From assembly GCA_964400685.1 (NCBI GenBank), contig CAYNVT010000009.1:1-56287 (forward strand): a stretch of 56,287 nt of DNA, read 5' to 3'. The notes below the pieces were generated by a model, which saw nothing but the letters and a program-made list of their open reading frames with translations, did not search any database and was not told where the DNA came from. Position 1 is the first letter of the stretch. The number at the start of each line of letters is the position of its first letter. The DNA is from DATCTV01 sp964400685. GTDB lineage: Bacteria > Desulfobacterota > Desulfomonilia > UBA1062. This document shows positions 39,968 through 49,790 of the stretch, piece after piece. A program made the translations under genes and the position numbers.

Positions 39968-42145
39968 ATGAAGAAAGAAAAAAAACCAAAAACGGTGAAA
40001 AAATGTGCTGAACCTGTCAAGGCTGTAAAAAAGGTTTCCAATAAGGCAGGTCCCGATAATTTCAATGATCCCGGGCTTTACATCAACCGTGAACTGAGCT
40101 GGCTGCAGTTCAATTCGAGAGTCCTTGAAGAGGCTCTGGACCAGACGCAGCCTCTTCTCGAACGCGTCAAGTTCCTCTCCATTTTCGGCAGCAACCTCGA
40201 TGAATTCTTCATGATACGGGTTTCCGGTCTTAGAGACCAGCTTTCATCAGGTTCCCAGGAGCGCTCGATTGACGGCATGTTGCCGGGCGAGCAGCTTCAG
40301 GAAATCAGGAAGATGCTGCAGCCCCTTCTTGAAAAAAGGGACAGGTGCTGGGAGGAAGACCTCAAACCTAAACTGAAGGATGCAGGCATCAGCGTGCTTT
40401 CCTACCAGTCGCTGAAAAAGGAAGAGAAAGACTATCTGAGGGAGTATTTCAAGAGGGAGATTTACCCTGTTCTGACGCCGCTGGCCTTTGACCCCTCGCA
40501 TCCGTTTCCGCATATTTCCAGCCTGAGCCTCAATCTTGCGGTAATAATAAACGATTCGAAAAAAGGCGACAGGTTCGCCTGGCTCAAGATGCCGGACATA
40601 TTCCCGAGGTTCATTACAATCCCGGATAAGAAAGAAGGTGCGCCCGAGTTCGAACCTCTGGCAAAGCAGGCGAGATATTGTCTTGTCCCTCTGGAAGAGG
40701 TTGTCGCGGCCAATCTGGACACGCTTTTTTCGGGACTGAAGGTGGATGCCGCATATCCTTTCAGGGTTACAAGGGACGCCGATATAGAAATAGAAGACGA
40801 CGAGGCCTCAGACCTGCTCACTACAGTTGAAGAGGGTCTTGACCTGAGGCATTTCGGGATTGCAGTGAAACTCGAAGTGAATGAGACCATGCCGGCACGC
40901 ATCAGGGACATCCTGATGAAGAACCTGAAGGTCGAACCCTATCTGGTCTATGTTACGAAATCGCTTATGGGCACGGCCGACCTCATGCAGCTCACGAAGA
41001 TAAACAGGCCTGACCTTAAGGATGCGGGTTACATACCTTCCATTCCTAAGATATTTTCAGGTAACGGTGACATCTTCAGCAGGATAAAGAGCAGAGACAT
41101 CATACTCTATCACCCGTATGAAAGCTTCAATCCGGTAGTTGATTTCATAAGGCAGGCGTCCAAGGACCCGAACGTTCTGGCAATAAAGCTCACTCTTTAC
41201 AGGACCGGAGTCAATTCACCGATTTATGACGCACTGATGGATGCCCGTATGGAGGGCAAGCAGGTTGCCGCCCTGGTGGAGCTGAAGGCTCGGTTTGACG
41301 AAGAGACGAACATACACTGGGCGCGCGCGCTTGAAAAAGAGGGTGTGCATGTAGTCTATGGCCTCATCGGCATGAAGGTGCATGCAAAGCTATGCCTCGT
41401 GGTTCGGCGCGAGAAGAACGGGATCGTGCGATATGTCCACATGAGCACCGGCAACTACAACACGATCACCAGCCGCATTTACACCGACATCGGGCTTTTT
41501 ACCTGCAATCCTGCGATAGGAGAGGATGTAACCGACCTCTTTAATTCGCTTACCGGCTATTCGGCCAAGAGCGATTTCAAGAGTCTGCTTGTGGCCCCCG
41601 GACGTATGAGAAAAGAAGTGCTGTTAAGGATCGAGCGCGAGATTGAAAGGCACAGGAAAAAGGCTGACGGCCACCTAGCCTTCAAGATGAACTCTTTAGT
41701 TGATAAAAAGATTATTCAGGCGCTTTACCGCGCATCCCAGGCAGGGGTCAGGGTCGACCTCCAGGTTCGCGGCATATGCTGCCTCAGGCCGGGCATACCG
41801 GGTGTAAGCGAAAACATAAGGGTCACATCCGTGGTGGGACGTTTTCTTGAACATGTAAGGATTTTCTATTTCAGAAACGGGGGCAAAGACGAGATGTTCC
41901 TCGGAAGCGCCGACATGATGCCCAGAAACCTTGACAGGCGCATCGAGGTGCTGTTCCCGATACTCGATGAAAAGATCAAAAACACAATCTTTAATAAGAT
42001 TCTCAAGGTCCATCTGGATGATAATGTAAAATCAAGGATGCTCATGTCCGACGGCTCATATTCAAGGGTGGTTCATGCTGAAGGTCAGGGTGAAATGAAT
42101 TCGCAGCAGTGGCTGCTGGAGAACAGAGGATCATGGAACAAATAA
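39968..42145 (+). CDS. ppk1: Polyphosphate kinase Ppk1
   Basis: 725 residues, the usual length. The N-terminal domain starts after a Lys-rich leader with YINRELSWLQFNSRVLEEA (in parts about 37-55). The catalytic phospho-histidine is His472 in KVHAKLCLV, and MSTGNYN and FNSLTGYS complete the active site. It makes polyphosphate from ATP reversibly. The ATG at 39968 lacks a clear ribosome-binding site. It heads an operon with a CHAD protein, a phosphoesterase and Ppx. Confidence 0.95.
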   Translation: MKKEKKPKTVKKCAEPVKAVKKVSNKAGPDNFNDPGLYINRELSWLQFNSRVLEEALDQTQPLLERVKFLSIFGSNLDEFFMIRVSGLRDQLSSGSQERSIDGMLPGEQLQEIRKMLQPLLEKRDRCWEEDLKPKLKDAGISVLSYQSLKKEEKDYLREYFKREIYPVLTPLAFDPSHPFPHISSLSLNLAVIINDSKKGDRFAWLKMPDIFPRFITIPDKKEGAPEFEPLAKQARYCLVPLEEVVAANLDTLFSGLKVDAAYPFRVTRDADIEIEDDEASDLLTTVEEGLDLRHFGIAVKLEVNETMPARIRDILMKNLKVEPYLVYVTKSLMGTADLMQLTKINRPDLKDAGYIPSIPKIFSGNGDIFSRIKSRDIILYHPYESFNPVVDFIRQASKDPNVLAIKLTLYRTGVNSPIYDALMDARMEGKQVAALVELKARFDEETNIHWARALEKEGVHVVYGLIGMKVHAKLCLVVRREKNGIVRYVHMSTGNYNTITSRIYTDIGLFTCNPAIGEDVTDLFNSLTGYSAKSDFKSLLVAPGRMRKEVLLRIEREIERHRKKADGHLAFKMNSLVDKKIIQALYRASQAGVRVDLQVRGICCLRPGIPGVSENIRVTSVVGRFLEHVRIFYFRNGGKDEMFLGSADMMPRNLDRRIEVLFPILDEKIKNTIFNKILKVHLDDNVKSRMLMSDGSYSRVVHAEGQGEMNSQQWLLENRGSWNK

Positions 42146-43134
42146 CGGATGGAACAATTCCTGACAGGGCGTTCATAAAATTCAGTGTGGAATCGCTTGC
42201 GGCACAGCTTCAGGCCATAATGCGCGAGGCCGGAGGCGTCAAGATTGCAGAAGACCCCGAATTCCTTCACAGGATGAGGGTTGCATCCCGCAGGCTGAGG
42301 ACCAGGCTTAAACTTTTCGCTGACTGCCTGCCCGAGTCAAAGGCGCTCTTGTTCAGGAAAAGGGTGCGTTCTCTCACAAGGGCCCTGGGCGAGGCGCGCG
42401 ATTGCGATGTGCAGATTATATATATCACCGGATTTATGGAATCACTTGAAACAAGGAGACAGAAAGAGGGTCTCAGGAGGCTGCTGCTGAGGCTGAGCCA
42501 GAAAAGGGCGGGACTTCAGTCAGCCGTCATCAAAGCTGTCACCCGTATGGAGGACGGACGGATACTGACCGAGATGCAGGAGCTTTTCCGGACAGTGCTT
42601 GGTTCGATGGCCTTCGACAAGCCTGAAAAGCCGGGCAATTATGCGTTCATGCTTGCTTCACGGGAAATAAAGGGACTTCTGGGTGAACTTTTCGGCTTCG
42701 AGATGTACATCAGAGAGCCTGAGCGAAGTGCGGAACTCCATCAGATGCGTATTGCAGCCAAGCATCTGAGGTATGCGATGGAAAGCTTCGAGCCTCTTTT
42801 CAAAACAAGGCTCAAGAAACCGATCAAGGCGGCGAAAGCGATTCAGGAAATCCTGGGCGACATACACGATTGCGATGTCTGGACGCATTTTCTGCCGGTC
42901 TTTCTGGAGGATGAAGCGGAAAAGGCAATCGTTTACAGCGGAAATACACGCATAATCCCGAGGCTCAGAACCGGGATAATGCGTCTTCAAAAAGACAGGT
43001 CCGAGTTCAGAGCGAAAAGGTATGATGAATTCCTGAAGGTCTGGGAGGAATCGCTTGGTATCTGGCAGACCCTCTCTAACTTTCTGAATTCGGGTGATTC
43101 TGCAGAGAACAATCCCGGCGAAGAGCAGGCTTAA
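42133..43134 (+). CDS. CHAD-domain protein
   Basis: 333 residues from the ATG at 42133, overlapping ppk1 by 13 bases; a GTG at 42109 is possible. The helical CHAD repeats are rich in His and Arg: FLHRMRVASRRLRTRLKLF (in parts about 42-60), LGEARDCDVQI (about 85-95), and a second copy ELHQMRIAAKHLRYAMESF (about 196-214) with ILGDIHDCDVW. CHAD domains bind polyphosphate and target granules. Its place after ppk1 fits this directly. Confidence 0.92.
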   Translation: MEQITDGTIPDRAFIKFSVESLAAQLQAIMREAGGVKIAEDPEFLHRMRVASRRLRTRLKLFADCLPESKALLFRKRVRSLTRALGEARDCDVQIIYITGFMESLETRRQKEGLRRLLLRLSQKRAGLQSAVIKAVTRMEDGRILTEMQELFRTVLGSMAFDKPEKPGNYAFMLASREIKGLLGELFGFEMYIREPERSAELHQMRIAAKHLRYAMESFEPLFKTRLKKPIKAAKAIQEILGDIHDCDVWTHFLPVFLEDEAEKAIVYSGNTRIIPRLRTGIMRLQKDRSEFRAKRYDEFLKVWEESLGIWQTLSNFLNSGDSAENNPGEEQA

Positions 43135-44454
43135 GTGAAAATTGCGCTCATCAGCGACATTCATTCAAATCTGCATGCGCTGAAAGAGGTTTTGCTTCAG
43201 GCGAAGAGGCATGGTGCGCAATGCCTGTGGGACCTTGGCGACATGCTGGGTTTCGGTGCTTTTCCTGATGAGGTCGTGAGCCTGCTCAGAAAGAAAAATA
43301 TGCTGGGCATTTCCGGAAATTTCGATGCAAGGATCATGAAATTCCCGAAAAAGGCCGAGCAATGGAAGCACGAAAAGGACCCTGATAAATTTTTAATGCT
43401 CAAATATTCGTATGAAAACCTCAGCCCTGCAAACAGGAAATATGTGAAAAACCTGCCCCTTAGAAGAGAGATGACAATCGAGGGAAGGAAGATTCTGCTT
43501 GTTCATGCAAGCCCTGAATCTGACAGGGAGCATCTGGGACCTGAAACACCGGTTGAAAGGTTTAGAGAGATTTCCCTTAAGTCCGGTTTCGACATCATAA
43601 TCTGCGGACATTCACACAGGCCGTTTGTAAGAAAGGCGGGCAAAGCCGTCTTCATAAACCCCGGAACTGTAGGCCTGCCTGACGATGGCGACACCAGGGC
43701 ATCGTTCGCCATTCTTGAGATAAACTCGAAGAAGGATGTAAAGGTGCACCATTACAGGGTAGATTACGATGTTCAGGCGGCGGCTGCAGCTGTTATAAAA
43801 AAAGACCTTCCGGACGTATTTTCGAAGATGCTACTTGAGGCTAAGAATTACACGGCCATAAAGAAAGAAGAGGAACTAAGGGAAAATGAGATGGAAAACC
43901 AGGCCGAAAGGCTTGCAGCCTCCCACTGCTATGAAGAGGCCCATTCAAAACAGGTGGCAACCCTGGCGCTTATGATATTTGACGGGCTTGAAGACCTGCA
44001 CGGTCTTGGACTTCAGGAGAGGACGATATTGAAATGCGCGTCCCTCCTCCATGACATAGGTATCTCTGCAGGGGGAAGGGCGCATCACAAGCTTTCGATG
44101 GAGATGATACTGAAAGGCAGCCTTCCGGGCTTCACGGAGAACGAAAAACTCATTACTGCTCTTATAGCAAGATATCACAGGAAGGCGCTGCCTGAGGCGG
44201 GGCATGAGCCTTTTTCATCGCTTAATGAAAACGACAGAAGAAAGGTGAGCTTACTTTCCGCCATACTGAGGGTGGCGGACGGACTGGACCGGACACATTC
44301 AAATGCAGTAACAAAACTTTCATGCGATATATCCCGGGATAAGATTACTTTTATATTGAGGACCTTCCGTCCGTCGGAAACCGAAATGAAATACGGACTT
44401 CTCAAGTCGGACCTTATGAAAAAGGTCTTCGCGAGGGAAATTGAGATAAGGTGA
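43135..44454 (+). CDS. YfcE-type metallophosphoesterase fused to an HD-like domain
   Basis: 439 residues with GTG start at the base after the CHAD stop. Residues 1-200 are a calcineurin-like phosphoesterase: ISDIHSNLHAL (metal ligands), DLGDMLGFG, GNFD, VHASPES and CGHSHRPF. Residues about 255-439 match the HD-type C-terminal domain of Ppx/GppA, with His in HSKQVATLAL and HDIG at about 305. A phosphoesterase and an HD domain in one polyphosphate operon suggests cleavage of polyphosphate or a nucleotide messenger. The exact substrate is unknown. It overlaps ppx by four bases. Confidence 0.85.
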   Translation: MKIALISDIHSNLHALKEVLLQAKRHGAQCLWDLGDMLGFGAFPDEVVSLLRKKNMLGISGNFDARIMKFPKKAEQWKHEKDPDKFLMLKYSYENLSPANRKYVKNLPLRREMTIEGRKILLVHASPESDREHLGPETPVERFREISLKSGFDIIICGHSHRPFVRKAGKAVFINPGTVGLPDDGDTRASFAILEINSKKDVKVHHYRVDYDVQAAAAAVIKKDLPDVFSKMLLEAKNYTAIKKEEELRENEMENQAERLAASHCYEEAHSKQVATLALMIFDGLEDLHGLGLQERTILKCASLLHDIGISAGGRAHHKLSMEMILKGSLPGFTENEKLITALIARYHRKALPEAGHEPFSSLNENDRRKVSLLSAILRVADGLDRTHSNAVTKLSCDISRDKITFILRTFRPSETEMKYGLLKSDLMKKVFAREIEIR

Positions 44455-46055
44455 AGCAGAAAAAACCGAAAGTTGTCGCATTCATAGACATGGGCACGAA
44501 CTCCGTGCGCATAATGCTGGCGCGCTTCGACGGGGGCAGGTCTCATACCGAGCTTTCCCGCCAGAAAGAAATGATAAGGCTCGGGGAAGGGGAGTTCGAC
44601 GACAACAAAATTAAACCCGAGGCCATTCAGAGGGCGGTAGCAGTATGCAGAAATTTTGCTGGCATGGCACACACGTTCGGCGCGGACGAGATTGTCGCCG
44701 TGGCCACCTCTGCGGCCAGGGATGCGTCAAATCAGAAGGAATTTCTCGAACTCCTCAGGAATGAGGCCGGAATCGAGATGAACGTGGTTTCGGGCAAGGA
44801 GGAGGCCAGGCTCATATACCTGGGTGTTTCTCGAGCCGACAGGATAGACGGCCCGGCGCTTTTCATAGATATCGGAGGCGGAAGCACGGAAGTTATAATC
44901 GGTGACGGAAAGGAATACAGTTATCTCGACAGCATGAGGCTCGGTGTCATAAGGCTTTCCATGAAATTTATCGAAAATATCGAAGCCCCTGTCACCCCCA
45001 AAAGATATGAAATGATTTGCGAACATGTAAAAAACGCCAGTATCAGGCCTGTCCAGGCGATAAGGTCATTCAGGATAAAAGATGGATACGGAAGTTCGGG
45101 CACTGCACAAAGCCTTGCCGAGATAGCAAGGCAGGTAATCCATAAGGGTGATGAGGGCAGGAAATCACTGCTCAGGCTCAAAGACCTTAAGCAGATTTCG
45201 AAATTGCTGTGCTCTCTGCCTCTCAGGGAAAGGCGGAACGTGCCGGGGATGAATCCTAAACGTGCGGATATAATCGTTGCGGGAGCGGCAATCCTTGAAA
45301 CAATAATGTCCCAGGCAGGGATAAACGAGCTCAGGATTAGCACACGCGAATTAAGGGACGGTCTCCTTATAGACTATCTGGACAGGGAATACGGGCAGGA
45401 GTCCCTGGATATATCGATAAGGATGAGGAGCGTATTGAGCCTCGGCAGAAAATGCGGCTTCGACGAAAAGCACGCCGTGACTGTCGCCCGACTCTGCCTT
45501 GAAATGTTTGATACGGGGAGAAAAATTTGGCTTCACAGACAGGGCGGCGGCAGGAGGGAGCTGCTTCATTATTCGGCCCTGCTGCATGATATAGGCGCCT
45601 TCCTTTCATACAGCAACCACCACGCCAACAGCAGCTATTTCATAAGGAACGCAGACCTTCTGGGGTTCAATCAGAAAGAGATATCCATGATGGCGGCAAG
45701 CGTCTTCTTCCACAGGAGAGGCTCTCCCGGGAGAAAGGGAAGCGAAACAGCCGGTCTTGACACACGTTCTGTTGAAACGATCAGGGTGCACTCGATTCTG
45801 CTGAGGATTGCGGAGAGCCTGGATAGAAGCCATGCGGGGCTCATCGCACATGCAAAGTTCAGGATGGCTGAGAAGAATACGGTCATTCTGGAACTCGAAT
45901 GCAACATTCCAGAAGGTGTTTGGCAAGAAGCTTCAGATCAGGGTTGTCGAATAAATCATACCATAAGGTTTATTAATTGGGTTCAACAACAAAACAATTG
46001 TGGCAAAGCACCATGGCTATGGACAAGGTCCGGAGCCTGTGATTATACTGTATGA
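44451..46055 (+). CDS. ppx: Ppx/GppA exopolyphosphatase
   Basis: 534 residues, GTG start with a GTGA overlap. The N-terminal sugar-kinase/actin fold has AFIDMGTNSVRIMLARF (about 6-22), VATSAARDASN and FIDIGGGSTEVII (about 139-151). The HD-like domain with ALLHDIGAFLSY is at about 378-389. It releases phosphate from polyphosphate ends or, in the GppA branch, hydrolyses pppGpp. Being the last gene of a ppk1 operon supports exopolyphosphatase. The final part (about residues 500-534, WVQQQNNCGKAPW) is unlike family tails. Confidence 0.92.
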   Translation: MKQKKPKVVAFIDMGTNSVRIMLARFDGGRSHTELSRQKEMIRLGEGEFDDNKIKPEAIQRAVAVCRNFAGMAHTFGADEIVAVATSAARDASNQKEFLELLRNEAGIEMNVVSGKEEARLIYLGVSRADRIDGPALFIDIGGGSTEVIIGDGKEYSYLDSMRLGVIRLSMKFIENIEAPVTPKRYEMICEHVKNASIRPVQAIRSFRIKDGYGSSGTAQSLAEIARQVIHKGDEGRKSLLRLKDLKQISKLLCSLPLRERRNVPGMNPKRADIIVAGAAILETIMSQAGINELRISTRELRDGLLIDYLDREYGQESLDISIRMRSVLSLGRKCGFDEKHAVTVARLCLEMFDTGRKIWLHRQGGGRRELLHYSALLHDIGAFLSYSNHHANSSYFIRNADLLGFNQKEISMMAASVFFHRRGSPGRKGSETAGLDTRSVETIRVHSILLRIAESLDRSHAGLIAHAKFRMAEKNTVILELECNIPEGVWQEASDQGCRINHTIRFINWVQQQNNCGKAPWLWTRSGACDYTV

Positions 46056-46076
46056 ATAATATCAAGGAGGAAAGTC

Positions 46077-46565
46077 ATGAAAAAAGGTTTCCTTTTTATC
46101 GTATTGGTTCTTATGGCCGGATGTTCGACCTTTAATTCTTCAATAGTTAAGGAATTCGATGCAAATCAGACGATTCATTACAACCGTATGTCCGAGATAA
46201 GTGACAGCGAGATAGGCAATTATTCGATATATTTCGAAGCGGGCGACAAAATACCCGTGATTGTAAACATCAAAAGCGGCATAGCAAGCGCAAATAACGA
46301 AAAGATTAATCTTACACTCGATAAAAGGCTATATTTCAGAATATTCATTCCGGAAGGATTCAATGACATGGATGAGGCCGGTAAAAAGACCGCAGCAAAG
46401 GATATAATGGTTTATACAAGCCTCGATAATATTAACTGGGCCCCGTCGAATGACATACGGGCAATAAGGAAAACGCTTGGTATGAAAACAGGCAGCTTAA
46501 CAATAGGCGCTGGAATTACAAAAGAGTCGGGTGTAAATATAGGAGTTGATATTATTGCAAAGTAA
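46077..46565 (+). CDS. Hypothetical lipoprotein
   Basis: 162 residues behind AAGGAGGAAAG. The signal MKKGFLFIVLVLMAGC ends in the lipobox LMAGC, so the mature protein is lipid-anchored at Cys16. The remainder is a beta-rich, soluble domain with no familiar motif, ending in ITKESGVNIGVDIIAK. It stands alone between ppx and the acyl-CoA synthetase. The gap after it to 46699 holds no gene. Confidence 0.75.
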   Translation: MKKGFLFIVLVLMAGCSTFNSSIVKEFDANQTIHYNRMSEISDSEIGNYSIYFEAGDKIPVIVNIKSGIASANNEKINLTLDKRLYFRIFIPEGFNDMDEAGKKTAAKDIMVYTSLDNINWAPSNDIRAIRKTLGMKTGSLTIGAGITKESGVNIGVDIIAK

Positions 46566-46699
46566 ATGACGGATGTGTATCAGGCGAAGGTGTTCGAGCC
46601 GTCTTCTGTTTTAAGTCAGCACGGAGCATCCAGAAAGCCACGAGTTGAGCGTTCAAGTCGTTCGTAATCCGTAAACCAATAGATCCAAGGAGAAAAGAC

Positions 46700-48499
46700 A
46701 TGAAGCATCGGTGGGAGTACAACAAACCGGATAATCTTGTAGACCTGTTCGAATCAGGGGTAAGCCGTTTCGCAAACAATAAACTCTTCGGTGTCAAATC
46801 AGCAGACGGCAAGTCTCTTAACTGGTCAACCTATGGAGAAATAGGGAAAAGAGTGGACAATCTTCGAGCAGGACTGGCCACTCTGGGCGTAGGAAAGGGC
46901 GATGCAGTGGGCATCATTGCAAACAATTGTCCACAATGGGCGATTGCCGCCTTTGCTTCATACGGCCGGGGTGCGACATTTGTACCGATGTACGAGGCTG
47001 AACTCATTAAAATCTGCAAGTATATAATCAGGGACAGCGGTGTGAAGGTGCTGTTCGTCTCGAAGAAATCCATATTTGAAAAGGTGAAAGATTTCCCTCA
47101 GGAGATACCTTCGCTTGAAAAAATAATACTTATCGAAGGTAACGGGCCCGGAACCATGAAGGCCCTGGAAGCCGAAGGCGAAAAAAAACCCGTTCCTTCA
47201 ATCAAACCTGATCCGTATGACGTGGCGACGATCATCTATACATCGGGCACGACCGGAGACCCGAAGGGTGTTCTCCTTTCTCACGGCAACTACACGCACA
47301 TGGCGAGATGCGGCTACATCAAATTCCCTGAACAGAACGAAACGTCGGTCAGTATATCGATACTGCCGTGGGCGCATGTCTTCGGGCAGTGCGCCGAGCT
47401 TTACGGATGGTTCCAGTTCGGCGGTTCGATTGGTTTCATGGAGAAGACGGAGACTCTGCTCAACGATATTGCGCTCATCAAGCCGAGATACATAATTGCC
47501 GTCCCGCGCATATTCAATAAAATATACATGGCCCTTTTCTCGAAGATAAAGGAAGAGGGTGGCCTGCCGGAGAAGCTCTTTATGATGGGAGTGGGTGCTG
47601 CGAAAAAGAGGAGGGAACTTCAGGCTTCAAACCGCAAAAGCCTCATAAATGAAATCAAATTCCAGTTTGCAGACAAGGTCGTGTTCAAAAAAATAAGACA
47701 AAGGTTCGGGGGAAAACTGGAAGGCGCATTGACCGCAAGTGCGACGATGAACATAGAAGTGGCGCAGTTCTTCTTCGATATAGGGATTCCGGTATTCGAC
47801 TGCTACGGCCTCACCGAGACTTCACCCGGCGTCACGATGAACTGCTTCAGATCGTACAGGCTGGGAAGCGTGGGACAGCTGCTCGACAGGATAACGGTAA
47901 AGATCGACAGTTCGGTCGTCGAACCGGGTGCTACCGACGGTGAAATCATCGTCTACGGGCCGAGCGTCATGCTGGGATATCATAACAAGCCGGAAGAGAC
48001 CAAGGCGGTTATGACTGAAGACGGCGGTTTCAGGACAGGCGACAGGGGCAGGTTCGACGAGGACGGCTTTCTTTACATAACGGGCCGCATCAAGGAACAG
48101 TTCAAGCTCGAAAACGGCAAATACGTCTTCCCGGCTTCACTTGAGGAGGATATCAAGCTCAACCCTGTCGCGCTTAATGCGATGATATTCGGTGAAGGAA
48201 AGCCGTACAATGTCTGTCTTGTTTATCCTGACTACAAGCTGCTCAGAAAATATGCGGAAAGTAGGGGCCTGCCTACAGGGATTGATGAAATGGCTGCCAG
48301 CGCCGAGATTATTAAATATGTGGAAGATGAGATCGCCAAAAGCCTGAAAGGCAAATACGGAGGATACGAGATACCCAGGAAGATCATGCTTATGAAGGAA
48401 GATTTCACGGTCGAAAACGGCATGATGACGCACACACTGAAGCTCAAGCGCAAGATAATAACGGAAAAATTCAAAGAAGAGATAGCAAAGCAGTTTTAA
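46700..48499 (+). CDS. fadD: Long-chain acyl-CoA synthetase (AMP-forming)
   Basis: 599 residues with AAGGAGAAAAG. The AMP-binding motif TIIYTSGTTGDPKGVLLSHGN (in parts about 176-196), the adenylation motif FDCYGLTETSPGV (about 364-376) and the hinge GYHNKPEETK, FRTGDRGRFDEDGFLYITGRIKEQFKLENGKYV (in parts about 420-465) are complete. It resembles the long-chain synthetase branch of the family. It activates fatty acids to acyl-CoA for degradation or lipid synthesis. Chain preference is not read from sequence. Confidence 0.9.
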   Translation: MKHRWEYNKPDNLVDLFESGVSRFANNKLFGVKSADGKSLNWSTYGEIGKRVDNLRAGLATLGVGKGDAVGIIANNCPQWAIAAFASYGRGATFVPMYEAELIKICKYIIRDSGVKVLFVSKKSIFEKVKDFPQEIPSLEKIILIEGNGPGTMKALEAEGEKKPVPSIKPDPYDVATIIYTSGTTGDPKGVLLSHGNYTHMARCGYIKFPEQNETSVSISILPWAHVFGQCAELYGWFQFGGSIGFMEKTETLLNDIALIKPRYIIAVPRIFNKIYMALFSKIKEEGGLPEKLFMMGVGAAKKRRELQASNRKSLINEIKFQFADKVVFKKIRQRFGGKLEGALTASATMNIEVAQFFFDIGIPVFDCYGLTETSPGVTMNCFRSYRLGSVGQLLDRITVKIDSSVVEPGATDGEIIVYGPSVMLGYHNKPEETKAVMTEDGGFRTGDRGRFDEDGFLYITGRIKEQFKLENGKYVFPASLEEDIKLNPVALNAMIFGEGKPYNVCLVYPDYKLLRKYAESRGLPTGIDEMAASAEIIKYVEDEIAKSLKGKYGGYEIPRKIMLMKEDFTVENGMMTHTLKLKRKIITEKFKEEIAKQF

Positions 48500-48520
48500 G
48501 TTCCGGGTGGCTTCATCTGC

Positions 48521-49753
48521 CTACACGGACGAAACCCTTAACTTGAGCTGCTTTGTGATATCTTCGGGTATAGAACCTGTGGGATTAATAAGAGAGATGT
48601 CGGGTATCGTGCCGAATATCCTGAATGAGGCGTTTAATGTGGGGTCGTTCCAGATGGAGCCTGAAGAGTATCTTTTAAGCACCTGGGCTGATCTTGCCTC
48701 GCCCGCGCCGCCCAGCATATAGACTACTGCCCTGTTCATCATGTCGACGGTCCAGTCCGCGTTTTCATGAGGGTCTGTAATAATAAGAGGCCAGCCTGCC
48801 GGGTCTTTATCCCTGCCCATCTCGAGCCAGGCCAGGCTCACCATATCATGTGCTGTTATGTCGGTTGATGCGATGACAAGCCCTGTCTCAGGCTCATAAA
48901 CCTTGCCGTTGTCAGGCCCGAATGTGACGAACATTTTCGTTGCCGTCGTGATTACGAGTCTCAACCTGTTCCTGATGGCGGGCACTGTATTGATGCCGAC
49001 ATGCTTTTCAAAGAGGGTTGATGCGTCGTGATGGTATTCAAGCCGGGAATCATGCCTTATGTAACCGACAGCAGCCTTCAGCCCAAGCGTGCATCCGGCC
49101 AGCACATGACGTGATGCCCGCGGCATGAGGATGATATGGTCGACCTCATTTAAAATTTTCGGCACCATGATGCCGTTTTTCCAGCATGTGTCTTTTTGCG
49201 GCCCGTCCTCGAAGAATGCGTTCCAGCCAGATTCTTCCGGGAAATACATTTCAGCGCCTGCCGAAAGGGAAGCCTCAAGTATGCCGTTTTTCTTCATCAG
49301 GCTCCTGGTTGAGCCTTTGAGTGAATTACCGGTAAGCCTCACATGCTGAACGCCCGCCATATCGCTCACTATCACCCTGCCTGCTCCCTTTTCCCTGAGG
49401 ATTTTTACTATGGACGCGATGCTTTCCGGATGTGTGGTGGCCGGATATTTCCCGCCTGAATTGTTCACGGGTTTTATAAGTACCGAATCGCCTTTACCTA
49501 GCCATGAAAAATCGGTTGCAGATAGAGCGGCATTTCTAAGTGCTGCTTCGATTAATGAATTCCCCGGATTCCGGGCCACACCTTCGATGAAGACCTTCGA
49601 AGCAGTACCGTTTATCGGATAATTTGGTGCTTTCGGGCATTGGGCCTGATCGGGCTGAGTCTTGGCATAAGATGGCAATATCGGATAAAAACCTGCGGCA
49701 AGCCCTGAAACTGCGGCCGAACATTTTACAAAATCACGCCGGGTCATACTCAT
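48521..49753 (-). CDS. DUF362 protein with Tat signal
   Basis: 410 residues with GGGGAGGAAG upstream of the ATG. The Tat signal (MSMTRRDFVKCSAAVSGLAAG in parts) exports it folded. The DUF362 domain follows, with VLIKPVNNSGGKYPATTHPE (about 88-107), VIVSDMAGVQ and LKAAVGYIRHDSR (about 228-240). DUF362 proteins often carry ferredoxin clusters; none is obvious here. It is last of a minus-strand set of three exported proteins and is convergent with the acyl-CoA synthetase. Function unknown. Confidence 0.82.
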   Translation of the reverse strand: MSMTRRDFVKCSAAVSGLAAGFYPILPSYAKTQPDQAQCPKAPNYPINGTASKVFIEGVARNPGNSLIEAALRNAALSATDFSWLGKGDSVLIKPVNNSGGKYPATTHPESIASIVKILREKGAGRVIVSDMAGVQHVRLTGNSLKGSTRSLMKKNGILEASLSAGAEMYFPEESGWNAFFEDGPQKDTCWKNGIMVPKILNEVDHIILMPRASRHVLAGCTLGLKAAVGYIRHDSRLEYHHDASTLFEKHVGINTVPAIRNRLRLVITTATKMFVTFGPDNGKVYEPETGLVIASTDITAHDMVSLAWLEMGRDKDPAGWPLIITDPHENADWTVDMMNRAVVYMLGGAGEARSAQVLKRYSSGSIWNDPTLNASFRIFGTIPDISLINPTGSIPEDITKQLKLRVSSV

Positions 49754-49790
49754 ATTGCTTCCTCCCCTGAGCGTCTGTTCTATCTGTAAA

